A DNA stretch of 64,000 nucleotides, taken from NCBI RefSeq assembly GCF_016722785.1, contig NZ_JAEQNE010000002.1, positions 124,001 through 188,000 of the forward strand, read 5' to 3'. Made by a program: the position numbers and the translations under genes. Shown piece after piece: positions 8,950 through 17,328 of the stretch. The notes under the pieces are model-generated. The model was given only the letters and a program-made list of their open reading frames with translations. It did not search any database and was not told where the DNA came from. Source of the stretch: Ramlibacter monticola. GTDB lineage: Bacteria; Pseudomonadota; Gammaproteobacteria; Burkholderiales; Burkholderiaceae_C. Within the stretch, counting starts at the first letter, position 1, and each line of letters opens with the position of its first letter.

Positions 8950-11900
8950 ATGCTATCGAAGATCATTTCCTGGTCCGGGCGCAACCCGTTCCTGATCCTG
9001 CTGGCGACGCTGTTCGTCACCATCTGGGGTGTCTACGCCGTCATGAAGACGCCGCTGGACGCCCTGCCGGATCTCTCCGACGCTCAGGTGATCGTCTACA
9101 CCGAGTACCCAGGCCAGGCGCCGCAGGTCGTGGAGGACCAGGTCACCTATCCGCTCACCACCGCCATGCTGGCGGTGCCCAAGTCGAAGGTGGTGCGCGG
9201 CTTCTCGTTCTTCGGCGCATCGTTCGTGTACGTCATTTTCGAGGACGGCACCGACATCTATTGGGCACGCAGCCGGGTTCTCGAATACCTGAACTTCGCC
9301 TCGGGGCGCATGCCCAAGGGCGTATCGCCGCAGCTCGGGCCGGACGCGACCGGCGTGGGTTGGGTCTACCAGTACGTGCTGCTGGCGAAGGACCGCACGC
9401 TTGCCGAGCTGCGCAGCATCCAGGACTGGTTCGTGCGCTACCAGCTCACGAAGGCGCACGGCGTGGCCGAGGTGGCCTCCATCGGCGGCTTCGTCCAAAC
9501 CTACCAAGTCACGGTCGATCCGGCCAAGCTGCGCTCCTTCGGCATCCCGCTGTCCAAGGTCACACAGGTGATCCGCGACTCGAACCGCGACGTCGGCGGC
9601 CGGGTGGTGGAGATGGCCGAGACCGAGTACATGGTGCGCGGCAAGGGCTACCTGCGCGGCCCGGCCGACATCGAGCAGCTCGCCGTCAAGAGCGAAGGTG
9701 GCACAGCGGTGCTGATCCGCGACATCGCCCGGGTCGAGCTCGTTCCTGACGAACGTCGCGGCCTCGCCGAACTGAACGGGGAGGGCGAGGCAGTCTCCGG
9801 CATTGCGATGGCACGCTATGGCCAGAACGCGCTCGAAGTGATCCACAACCTGAAGCAGAAGATCACGGAAATCTCGTCCGGGCTGCCCCCAGGCGTCACG
9901 ATCGAATCGGTCTATGACCGCTCCGACCTGATCCATCGCGCCATCGACACCCTCAAGCGCACCCTGCTGGAGGAAAGCCTGATCGTGGCCGCGGTCTGCA
10001 TCGTGTTCCTGCTGCACGTGCGCTCGGCGCTGGTCGCCATCCTGATGCTGCCGGTGGGCGTGCTGATCGCATTCATCGCCATGCGCTTGCTGGGCATGAA
10101 CTCCAACCTGATGAGCCTGGGGGGCATCGCGATCGCCATCGGAGCGATGGTGGACGCCGCGATCGTGATGATCGAGAACGCCCACAAGCATCTGGAGCGG
10201 CTGCCCGCCAGCCACACAACCCGCGATCGGGCCACGGCGATGCTGGAGGCCTGCAAGGAGGTGGGGCCAGCGCTTTTCTTCTCGCTCCTGATCATCACCG
10301 TGTCCTTCCTGCCAGTGTTCACGCTGGAGTCCCAGGAAGGGCGCCTGTTCTCCCCGCTGGCCTACACCAAGACCTTCTCGATGGCGGGCGCAGCGCTGCT
10401 GTCGGTCACGCTCGTGCCGGTGCTCATGATGCTGTTCATCCGCGGCCGCATCATGCCGGAGGCGAAGAACCCGGTGAACCGCTTCCTGATCTGGGCGTAC
10501 CGGCCGATGATCGCCTGGGTGATGCGGTGGAAGAAGACCACCATCCTGGCGGCCGTGCTGATCCTGCTGGCAACCGCGTATCCCGCGAGCAAGCTGGGCT
10601 CCGAGTTCATGCCGACGCTCAATGAAGGCACGCTCCTGTACATGCCCTCCTCGCTGCCTGGCATGTCGATCACCAAGGCGGCCGAACTGATGCAGACGCA
10701 GGACAAGATCATCAAGAGCTTCCCCGAAGTCGCCTCGGTGTACGGAAAGGCCGGACGCGCCAACACCGCGACGGACCCGGCGCCGGTGGAAATGTTCGAG
10801 ACGGTGATCAACCTGAAGCCCGAATCCGAGTGGCGTCCGGGCATGACCACTGACAAGCTGATCGCCGAGCTTGACAAGGCGCTGCAGTTCCCGGGCGTGT
10901 CGAACGCCTGGACCATGCCGATCAAGGCCCGCATCGACATGCTGTCCACCGGCATCCGCACGCCGATCGGCATCAAGGTGTTCGGCAAGGACCTCGGCGA
11001 GATGGAGAGGCTCGCCAAGCAGATCGAGGCTGTCGTCAAGACGATTCCGGGCACCACCTCGGCCTTCGCCGAGCGCATCACAGGCGGCTTCTATCTGACC
11101 ATCGAGCCCGATCGCGCGCAGCTCGCGCGCTACGGGTTGTCCGTTGGCGAACTGCAGGACGTGATCGGAACCGCACTGGGAGGCGAGCTGGTGACCCTCA
11201 CAGTGGAGGGTCGCGAGCGCTACGGCGTGACGGTGCGCTATCCGCGTGGTCTGCGCGCGAACCCGCAGCAGATCGAGCGCGAGGTGCTGGTGGCCACCGC
11301 CGACGGCCGTACGATGGTTCCGCTGGGCCAGGTCGCGAAGGTGCAGGTGACGCGCGGAACGCCCGGCATCCGCACCGAGAACGCGCTGCTGTCGGCATAC
11401 ATCTACGTGGACATTCGCGACCGCGACATCGGTTCGTACGTTGCCGAGGCGCGCAAGGCAGTCGCCGATCAGGTGCAGTTCCCGGCCGGCTACTACGCCA
11501 CATGGAGCGGCCAGTTCGAGTCCATGGAACGGGCGATCGAGAGGATGAAGATCGTCGTCCCCGTCACCCTCCTGATCATCTTCTTGCTGCTCTATCTCAA
11601 CTTCCGGCGACTGACCGAAACGCTGATCGTCATGCTCTCGGTGCCGTTCGCACTGGTAGGTGGCGTGTGGCTGATGTGGTGGCTGGGCTACAACATGTCC
11701 GTGGCGGTCGCGGTTGGCTTCATCGCTCTAGCTGGCGTGGCGGCGGAAACCGGCGTGGTGATGCTGATCTACCTGGACAACGCCTGGCAGGAGATCCGCC
11801 AGAAGTGCGTCATCGAGGGCCGCACGCCCGGCGTGGCCGATCTGTACCACGCCATCATGGAGGGCGCCGTGGAACGCGTGCGCCCTAAGATGATGACGGT

Positions 11901-12138
11901 GGTGGCCATCATGGCTGGCCTGCTGCCGATCATGTGGGGGACGGGGACCGGTTCCGAGGTCATGAGCCGGATCGCGGCGCCGATGGTCGGGGGAATGATC
12001 TCCTCCACGGTACTGACGCTCGGCGTGATTCCGGCCATCTATGCCCTGGTGAAGGAGTGGGAGTTGCGCCGTGCCGGCAAGCGTGCCGCGATGCATGCCG
12101 CGCAGGCCCAGGGCGCTGCTGTTCCTGGCGGAGGCTAG
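8950..12138 (+). CDS. cusA: Heavy-metal RND transporter CusA/CzcA family
   Basis: At 1062 residues this is the usual length for an HME-RND pump. It starts MLSKIISWSGRNPFLILLA, the first membrane helix, followed by the large periplasmic porter domain with DALPDLSDAQVIVYTEYPGQ at its start. The central membrane bundle carries AIAIGAMVDAAIVMIENAHK, where the Asp and Glu belong to the proton relay typical of metal-exporting RND proteins. A second periplasmic loop and helices follow. With CusC and CusB it forms a tripartite system exporting metal across the envelope. The fused CusF domain and neighbouring copper genes favour Cu(I)/Ag(I). Confidence 0.93.
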   Translation: MLSKIISWSGRNPFLILLATLFVTIWGVYAVMKTPLDALPDLSDAQVIVYTEYPGQAPQVVEDQVTYPLTTAMLAVPKSKVVRGFSFFGASFVYVIFEDGTDIYWARSRVLEYLNFASGRMPKGVSPQLGPDATGVGWVYQYVLLAKDRTLAELRSIQDWFVRYQLTKAHGVAEVASIGGFVQTYQVTVDPAKLRSFGIPLSKVTQVIRDSNRDVGGRVVEMAETEYMVRGKGYLRGPADIEQLAVKSEGGTAVLIRDIARVELVPDERRGLAELNGEGEAVSGIAMARYGQNALEVIHNLKQKITEISSGLPPGVTIESVYDRSDLIHRAIDTLKRTLLEESLIVAAVCIVFLLHVRSALVAILMLPVGVLIAFIAMRLLGMNSNLMSLGGIAIAIGAMVDAAIVMIENAHKHLERLPASHTTRDRATAMLEACKEVGPALFFSLLIITVSFLPVFTLESQEGRLFSPLAYTKTFSMAGAALLSVTLVPVLMMLFIRGRIMPEAKNPVNRFLIWAYRPMIAWVMRWKKTTILAAVLILLATAYPASKLGSEFMPTLNEGTLLYMPSSLPGMSITKAAELMQTQDKIIKSFPEVASVYGKAGRANTATDPAPVEMFETVINLKPESEWRPGMTTDKLIAELDKALQFPGVSNAWTMPIKARIDMLSTGIRTPIGIKVFGKDLGEMERLAKQIEAVVKTIPGTTSAFAERITGGFYLTIEPDRAQLARYGLSVGELQDVIGTALGGELVTLTVEGRERYGVTVRYPRGLRANPQQIEREVLVATADGRTMVPLGQVAKVQVTRGTPGIRTENALLSAYIYVDIRDRDIGSYVAEARKAVADQVQFPAGYYATWSGQFESMERAIERMKIVVPVTLLIIFLLLYLNFRRLTETLIVMLSVPFALVGGVWLMWWLGYNMSVAVAVGFIALAGVAAETGVVMLIYLDNAWQEIRQKCVIEGRTPGVADLYHAIMEGAVERVRPKMMTVVAIMAGLLPIMWGTGTGSEVMSRIAAPMVGGMISSTVLTLGVIPAIYALVKEWELRRAGKRAAMHAAQAQGAAVPGGG

Positions 12139-12209
12139 CCGGACCTCCTTGGGAGCAGTCTCGGATTGTGCGCCGCCCATCGGCAGGGTGGCGCACCTGG
12201 CGGCTGGGC

Positions 12210-12240
12210 TTGACCTTTCCACGATGGGAAGGTTGAGACT
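12210..12240 (+). promoter_or_regulatory. CueR-type (MerR-family) promoter of the copper ATPase
   Basis: TTGACC (12210-12215) and GAGACT (12235-12240) are separated by exactly 19 bases, and the spacer with its flank holds the dyad CCTTTCC-N4-GGGAAGG. An over-long spacer with this dyad is the hallmark of promoters activated by CueR/MerR-family regulators. No MerR-family gene is visible in the window. Confidence 0.75.
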
Positions 12241-12273
12241 TGGAGAGAAGCCAATCAGAACAAGAGGCTATCC

Positions 12274-14523
12274 ATGCAAGACCATACCGCGCACAGGCAC
12301 GACGGGCACGAGCATCACCATCACCACGTGCACGAGGAGGGCGGTGCGCAGCACGAGCACCAAGGCCATCCGGGTAGTCATGCTGGGCCTGGCGCCTCAA
12401 CGGCGGCCGTTCCGGCTGCGCCAGCGGCCGGCACGATCTACACCTGCCCGATGCACCCGCGGATCCGCCAGGATCACCCGGGCCACTGTCCGATCTGCGG
12501 GATGTCGCTGGAACCGCTGATGCCCACCCTCGAGGAGGGTGACCCCGAGCTCGAGGACTTCCGTCGGCGCTTCTGGTGGACGCTGCCGCTGACGGTGGCC
12601 GTGACGCTCCTGGCAATGTTCGGGCACCGTCTGGGCTGGATGGATCCGGGAACGCAAAGCTGGGTCGAACTGGTGCTGACCGCGCCGGTCATCTGCTGGG
12701 CCGGGTATCCCTTCTTCGTGCGTTTCGCCCAGTCGATCGCCAACCGCAGTCCCAACATGTGGACGCTCATTGGCCTGGGGACCGGCGCTGCCTTCATCTA
12801 CAGCACCGTGGCGACCATTGCGCCGCAGGTGTTCCCGCACTCCTTCGTGGAGATGGGGCGGGTGGCGGTGTATTTCGAGGCCGCGGCCGTGATCGTGTCA
12901 CTCACCCTGCTTGGGCAATTGCTGGAACTGAAAGCCCGCTCCCAGACTTCGGCGGCCATCAAGGCGCTGCTGGGGCTTGCGCCCAAGACGGCACGCCGGC
13001 TAAAGCCCGATGGCAGCGAGGAGGACATCCCGCTCGATCACGTGCACGTGGGCGACCTGCTGCGTGTCCGTCCCGGCGAGAAGGTTCCAGTCGATGGCGT
13101 CGTGGTGGAGGGAAGAAGTTCAGTCGATGAATCGATGATCACCGGCGAGCCGCTCCCGGTAGGCAAGCGGCCGGGTGCCAATGTGATTGGCGCGACGATC
13201 AACACCAGCGGTGCCCTGGTCATGCGCTCGGAGCGGGTCGGCTCCGCGACCATGCTGTCGCAGATCGTGCAGATGGTGGCGCAGGCCCAGCGCTCCCGCG
13301 CGCCGATGCAGCGCATGGCCGACAGCGTGGCCGGCTGGTTCGTGATCGCTGTGGTAATGATCGCGGTGCTGACATTCTTCGTCTGGGGCATGTTCGGCCC
13401 GCAGCCCAGCTGGGTACACGGCCTGATCAACGCCGTCGCGGTCCTGATCATCGCCTGCCCCTGCGCCCTGGGGCTTGCCACGCCCATGTCGATCATGGTG
13501 GCGACGGGCCGCGGTGCGACGCAAGGGGTGTTGTTCCGGGATGCGGCGGCCATCGAAAACCTGCGCAAGGTGGACACGCTGATAGTCGACAAGACCGGAA
13601 CGCTCACGGAAGGCCGGCCGGCATTCCGCCGCGCCGTGGGAAGCAATTGGTACAACGAGGAGGAAGTGCTGCGCACCGCAGCGAGCCTGGACCAGGGCAG
13701 CGAGCATCCGCTCGCGATGGCGATCGTGTCGGCCGCCCGGGAAAAGGGGCTCGTACTGGTAAAGCCTGAAGGCTTCGACTCGGAATCCGGTATCGGCGTG
13801 CGCGGCACGGTCGACGGCCGTTCGGTGGAGCTCGGCAACACCGCGCTCATGGCGCAGCTCGGGGTCGACGTGCAGTCCCTCGCGGCGGATGCGGAAGAAC
13901 TGCGCACCGAGGGCGCAAGCGTAATGTACCTGGCCGTCGACGGGCAGCTCGCCGGGCTGCTGGCGGTCGCGGATCCCGTGAAGGAGACCACTCCTGCGGC
14001 ACTGGCCGCGCTGCACGAGGCTGGCTTGCGCGTGGTGATGGCGACCGGGGACGGCTGGACGACGGCGCGTCACGTGGCCCAGCGCCTCGGGATCGACGAG
14101 GTGCATGGCGAGGTCAAGCCGGCCGACAAGCTCGCCCTGGTCGAGAACCTGCAAGGAGGCGGCCACGTCGTCGCCATGGCGGGCGACGGCATCAATGACG
14201 CCCCGGCGCTCGCGCGTGCCGACGTCGGGATTGCGATGGGAACCGGCACCGACGTCGCCATGAGCAGCGCGCAGCTCACGCTGGTCAAGGGCGACCTCCG
14301 CGGCATCGCCGCGGCGCGGCGGCTGTCCGACGCCACGGTGGGCAACATGAAACAGAACCTGGGCTTCGCCTTCGTCTACAACGTGGTCGGCATCCCGATC
14401 GCGGCGGGCGTGCTGTATCCGTTCACGGGGTTGCTGCTCTCGCCGATGATCGCCGCCCTTGCCATGAGCCTGAGCTCGGCCTCTGTCGTCTTCAACGCGC
14501 TTCGGCTGCGCCGGAGTGCCTGA
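12274..14523 (+). CDS. copA: Cu(I)-exporting P1B-type ATPase
   Basis: The 749-residue protein begins with a His-rich tail (about 1-35), then a heavy-metal-binding domain ([20 protein letters not shown], about 56-75) instead of the usual CxxC HMA domain. The P-type core follows: TGEP actuator motif (about 289), the transmembrane CPC metal site in [13 protein letters not shown], the phosphorylation site DKTGTLTEG, and [10 protein letters not shown] in the nucleotide domain. YN in the seventh helix and MSLSSASV in the eighth are the P1B-1 signature for monovalent copper/silver. Its own CueR-type promoter lies immediately upstream, suggesting induction by cytoplasmic Cu(I). Confidence 0.93.
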   Translation: MQDHTAHRHDGHEHHHHHVHEEGGAQHEHQGHPGSHAGPGASTAAVPAAPAAGTIYTCPMHPRIRQDHPGHCPICGMSLEPLMPTLEEGDPELEDFRRRFWWTLPLTVAVTLLAMFGHRLGWMDPGTQSWVELVLTAPVICWAGYPFFVRFAQSIANRSPNMWTLIGLGTGAAFIYSTVATIAPQVFPHSFVEMGRVAVYFEAAAVIVSLTLLGQLLELKARSQTSAAIKALLGLAPKTARRLKPDGSEEDIPLDHVHVGDLLRVRPGEKVPVDGVVVEGRSSVDESMITGEPLPVGKRPGANVIGATINTSGALVMRSERVGSATMLSQIVQMVAQAQRSRAPMQRMADSVAGWFVIAVVMIAVLTFFVWGMFGPQPSWVHGLINAVAVLIIACPCALGLATPMSIMVATGRGATQGVLFRDAAAIENLRKVDTLIVDKTGTLTEGRPAFRRAVGSNWYNEEEVLRTAASLDQGSEHPLAMAIVSAAREKGLVLVKPEGFDSESGIGVRGTVDGRSVELGNTALMAQLGVDVQSLAADAEELRTEGASVMYLAVDGQLAGLLAVADPVKETTPAALAALHEAGLRVVMATGDGWTTARHVAQRLGIDEVHGEVKPADKLALVENLQGGGHVVAMAGDGINDAPALARADVGIAMGTGTDVAMSSAQLTLVKGDLRGIAAARRLSDATVGNMKQNLGFAFVYNVVGIPIAAGVLYPFTGLLLSPMIAALAMSLSSASVVFNALRLRRSA

Positions 14524-14599
14524 AATCAGCATGAGAGGGCGGCATGGGAGCGTGCAGCCTGCTTCGGCCGGAAGCACCAGGCTCAGCGATGGCGAAAGC

Positions 14600-14643
14600 G
14601 TAATGTGCAGGTCACAGCGTGGTCAGCGCCCGACACCTACATT
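14600..14643 (+). promoter_or_regulatory. Shared-box promoter (GTAAT box plus -10)
   Basis: GTAATGTGCAGGTCAC begins at 14600 and a TACATT -10 hexamer begins exactly 38 bases later, at 14638. The transcript leader also contains a TGAGAA...TTCTCA hairpin. The whole upstream region is strikingly similar to that before the 16921 gene. Confidence 0.65.
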
Positions 14644-14712
14644 GAGAGCGTGAGAAGGGTTTTCTCACTGCTGCCCGAGGGCAGCCACATAACGATCCAA
14701 CGGAGGTAATCC

Positions 14713-15087
14713 ATGTTGACCCGCAAGAACACCATAGCCCTAATGCTCGCCGTCGTTGCTGCGCCTGCAGCGTTCGCCCAGGCCGATGCTGTCTGGGTTG
14801 GCGGTGAAATCGGTTGGGCCAGCCGGCAGGTGCAGGGAACCCTCACCCGCGCGCAAGTGCAGGCCGAATTCGAGCGGTTCCGCGCCAACCCGATGCTGGC
14901 CGACGGCTCTACGTACGTCGGTGGCGAGCGCGGCTACCTGGAGCACCGGCACACCTATGACGTGCGCGACGGCGTGATGGTTCATAAGCCGCCGTTCACC
15001 GCAACGATGGGCATCAATGCCGCTTCGCCGTATGAGCGCTCCCAAGTGCGCCCCGGCCGGGAGCCCTGGGAAGTGATGCCGTATTGA
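14713..15087 (+). CDS. DUF4148-like secreted protein
   Basis: This 124-residue protein has a signal peptide (RKNTIALMLAVVAAPAAFAQA). The mature part contains the DUF4148-like helix LTRAQVQAEFERFRANPMLAD, followed by a Tyr/His/Arg-rich region. DUF4148 proteins are abundant small exported proteins of Burkholderiales with unknown function. AACGGAGGTAATCC gives a strong ribosome-binding site before the ATG at 14713. Its promoter carries the box shared by the copper island, so it is likely induced with the efflux genes. A stem-loop terminator follows its stop. Confidence 0.8.
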   Translation: MLTRKNTIALMLAVVAAPAAFAQADAVWVGGEIGWASRQVQGTLTRAQVQAEFERFRANPMLADGSTYVGGERGYLEHRHTYDVRDGVMVHKPPFTATMGINAASPYERSQVRPGREPWEVMPY

Positions 15088-15103
15088 GCTTTGTCACACC
15101 AAT

Positions 15104-15124
15104 GGGGCCTCCGGGCCCCTCTTG
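15104..15124 (+). terminator. Rho-independent terminator-like hairpin
   Basis: GGGGCC-TCCG-GGCCCC forms a perfect six-base-pair stem followed by TCTT, 16 bases after the stop of the DUF4148-like gene. The U-run is short, so strength is uncertain. Confidence 0.55.
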
Positions 15125-15128
15125 ACGT

Positions 15129-15245
15129 TCAGCGGCATTCTCTGGCCGATCGATCCGGGGCTGGCTGCGCAGCAGTGAGCTCATACAGCCCCAGCTTGAT
15201 CGAGGAGGAGCCGGCATTGAGCGCCAGCACGAGATGTTCCGTCAT
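15129..15245 (-). pseudogene. ackA: Truncated acetate kinase remnant
   Basis: Only 38 residues remain. They begin with MTEHLVLALNAGSSSIKLGL, the unmistakable acetate-kinase N-terminus with the NAGSSSIK phosphate-binding motif, and end after about 15 unrelated residues; a full enzyme has about 400. The ATG overlaps the stop of the phosphate acetyltransferase gene, the normal arrangement in this operon. The break falls close to the terminator of the DUF4148-like gene, so a deletion or insertion event removed the rest. It cannot encode a working kinase. Confidence 0.8.
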
Positions 15246-16666
15246 GCCGGCAAGCTCACGCTTTCGCGCCGCGCGGCCACGAGGCGGCCCAACGCCGCCG
15301 ATGCCAGCCGCACGCGCACCGAGTCGGCACGGCTGGTGAGGATGATGGGTACGCGCGCCCCCACCACGAGCCCGGCGGCATCTGCGTTCGCCAAGTACAT
15401 CAGCTGCTTCGCCAGCATGTTGCCCGATTCGAGGTCCGGAACCAGCAGCACGTCGGCCTGACCGGCTACCGGGGAGACCAGCGCCTTCGTCCGCGCCGCG
15501 TCGAGGCTGATGGCGTTGTCGAATGCAAGGGGCCCGTCTACGATGGCGCCCTCGATCTGCCCTCGGGTGCTCATCACCGTCAGGGCGGCGGCGTCCAGGG
15601 TGGCGGGCATGGCCGCGTTGACGGTTTCGACCGCCGCCAGCACCGCTACGCGCGGACACGCGACGCCCATGACATGCAACAGGTTGACGGCGTTCTGGCA
15701 GATGTCGCGCTTCTGCGCGAGCGTCGGTGCGATATTGACCGCGGCATCCGTGATCACGAACGGCTTCCCATAGCTCGGCACGTCCATCACGAAGGCGTGG
15801 CTGATGCGCCGCCCGGTGTGCAGGCCGGATCCGGGAGCCACCACCGCCGCAAGAAGTTCGTCGGTGTGCAGGCTGCCTTTCATCAATGCGCCCACGCGCC
15901 CATGCACTGCCAGTTCGACGGCACGGCAAGCTGCGGCATGGCTATGTTCCACTGGGTCGATCGCGACGCCCTCGAGCGAAACCCCAGCCTGCTCCGCCGC
16001 GAGCCGGATTCGGGGCTCTGGGCCGATCAGCACCGGGTCGAGCAGGCCCTGGTCGCGTGCTTCAATTGCGGCGACCAGCGCGTCCTTCGAGCAGGGATGG
16101 ACGATCGCCGTGGGCAGGGCGCCGAGGCCGCGAGCCTCGCGCATCGCCTCCTCGTAGCGGTCATGGCGCTGCACCATCACATCCGGCCCGGGCACACGGG
16201 GCCACTCGACGGGCTGAAGCGGAGCGAGAACGGTGGCGACGCCCCTCAGCACCACTTGGCCGCGCTGGTTCGAGCATTCCGTGGCCAGCCGCACGCGCCC
16301 GTTGTCCAACTTCTCTGTCACGGTGACCGTGGCTGTGACCAGATCTCCTGGCTCCACGGGAAGTGTGAAGGAAAGCTCTTGTCCGAGGTAGATCGTGCCC
16401 GGCCCCGGAAGCTCGGTCCCCAGCACGGCCGACACGAGCGCCGCCGTCCACATCCCGTGGACGACGATGTGCCCGAAGCGCTGCGTTGCCGCGAAGCGCG
16501 AGTCGAGGTGGGAGGGGTTGACGTCGCCGGAAACCGCGGCGAACAGCGCGATGTCGCGATCGGAGGCGACCCGCGTCAGGGACGCGCTGTCCCCAATCCG
16601 AAGATCGTCGAAGACGCGGTTGCGCATGACGGCGGCGTTTCCCGCAGGAGCAAGCATCGCACTCAT
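15242..16666 (-). CDS. Bifunctional MaoC-like hydratase / phosphate acetyltransferase
   Basis: This 474-residue protein joins two domains. Residues about 15-160 are a MaoC-like hot-dog hydratase domain with ALFAAVSGDVNPSHLDSRFA, the catalytic Asp/His motif. Residues about 175-474 are a phosphate acetyl/butyryltransferase (KGSLHTDELLAAV, SHAFVMDVPSYGKPFVITDA, QADVLLVPDLESGNMLAKQL), which interconverts acyl-CoA and acyl phosphate. The ATG at 16666 is preceded by GGGAGAACAACA. In related bacteria this gene sits between a DUF3141 protein and acetate kinase; here the kinase is truncated, so the acyl phosphate produced would need another outlet. Confidence 0.88.
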   Translation of the reverse strand: MSAMLAPAGNAAVMRNRVFDDLRIGDSASLTRVASDRDIALFAAVSGDVNPSHLDSRFAATQRFGHIVVHGMWTAALVSAVLGTELPGPGTIYLGQELSFTLPVEPGDLVTATVTVTEKLDNGRVRLATECSNQRGQVVLRGVATVLAPLQPVEWPRVPGPDVMVQRHDRYEEAMREARGLGALPTAIVHPCSKDALVAAIEARDQGLLDPVLIGPEPRIRLAAEQAGVSLEGVAIDPVEHSHAAACRAVELAVHGRVGALMKGSLHTDELLAAVVAPGSGLHTGRRISHAFVMDVPSYGKPFVITDAAVNIAPTLAQKRDICQNAVNLLHVMGVACPRVAVLAAVETVNAAMPATLDAAALTVMSTRGQIEGAIVDGPLAFDNAISLDAARTKALVSPVAGQADVLLVPDLESGNMLAKQLMYLANADAAGLVVGARVPIILTSRADSVRVRLASAALGRLVAARRESVSLPA

Positions 16667-16805
16667 TGTTGTTCTCCCATGGCGCTGCGCAGCAGCGTTG
16701 CATCATGATCCGGCGCACTGCGAGGGTGTGCCTTGACGCGGGGCAAGCCCGCACGAGAGTCCACATGGAACTTTCGCAGTGATCGACGCGCGAGCGGTCG
16801 AAAAT

Positions 16806-16849
16806 GTAATGCGAGGGTCACGGCAGCGTCGGCGCCCGCCGCCTACATT
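16806..16849 (+). promoter_or_regulatory. Shared-box promoter (GTAAT box plus -10)
   Basis: GTAATGCGAGGGTCAC begins at 16806 and TACATT begins 38 bases later, at 16844. The leader has the same TGAGA...TCTCA hairpin and AACGGAGGT ribosome-binding site as the 14713 gene, implying the two upstream regions arose by duplication. Confidence 0.65.
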
Positions 16850-16920
16850 GACATCGTGAGACGGGGTTCTCACTGCCACCCGAAGGGCGGCACCCCACAA
16901 CGATTCAACGGAGGTCACTC

Positions 16921-17220
16921 ATGTTCGCGTTCAAGAGCACCATCGCCCTGCTGTCGGCGACCCTGTCCGCATCCCTCGCTATCGCTTCGCCTGCGCAGGA
17001 ACCCGAAACGCCCGGCACCGAAGGCCCGAAGATGGCGGCCGAGGCGATCCACAACGCGAAGGAGCACGGCATCTCCAATGCCGCGAAGCAGCCGATCGCG
17101 CAAGCGGCCGGGAACGCGAAAGCCCAAGCGGTTGCCGAAGACATTCACCTGAAGAAGCAGCACGGCAAGATCAACGATTCCGCCGATCAGCGGATGCTGC
17201 GGGAGGCGTCCAGGCTGTAA
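16921..17220 (+). CDS. Small secreted helical protein
   Basis: This 99-residue protein has a signal peptide (FKSTIALLSATLSASLAIASPA). The mature part is hydrophilic and rich in Ala, Lys, His and Gln, and is probably helical (MAAEAIHNAKEHGISNAAK). No named domain is recognised. It has a strong ribosome-binding site and a promoter almost identical to that of the DUF4148-like gene, placing it in the metal-responsive set. A very strong terminator follows. Confidence 0.7.
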   Translation: MFAFKSTIALLSATLSASLAIASPAQEPETPGTEGPKMAAEAIHNAKEHGISNAAKQPIAQAAGNAKAQAVAEDIHLKKQHGKINDSADQRMLREASRL

Positions 17221-17266
17221 CGCGCGCAGCGGGAACGTTTCCGGTTCGTTCCTGAACAGCACCAGC

Positions 17267-17299
17267 ATGCCCGCCAGCCGCTACGCTGGCGGGCTTTTT
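17267..17299 (+). terminator. Strong rho-independent terminator
   Basis: GCCCGCCAGC, a six-base loop, then GCTGGCGGGC gives a perfect ten-base-pair stem followed by five T residues. It ends transcription of the 16921 gene and lies about 30 bases from the truncated end of the DUF3141 gene on the other strand. Confidence 0.85.
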
Positions 17300-17328
17300 C
17301 ATTCCACGACGTTCCTCCAGCAATGCGC

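Noticed and set aside
8953..10215. Long minus-strand frames inside the cusA gene and similar frames inside cusB, copA and the giant genes
   Set aside because: They are shadows of strongly coding GC-rich genes: no ribosome-binding sites, no domains, and full overlap with well-identified proteins.
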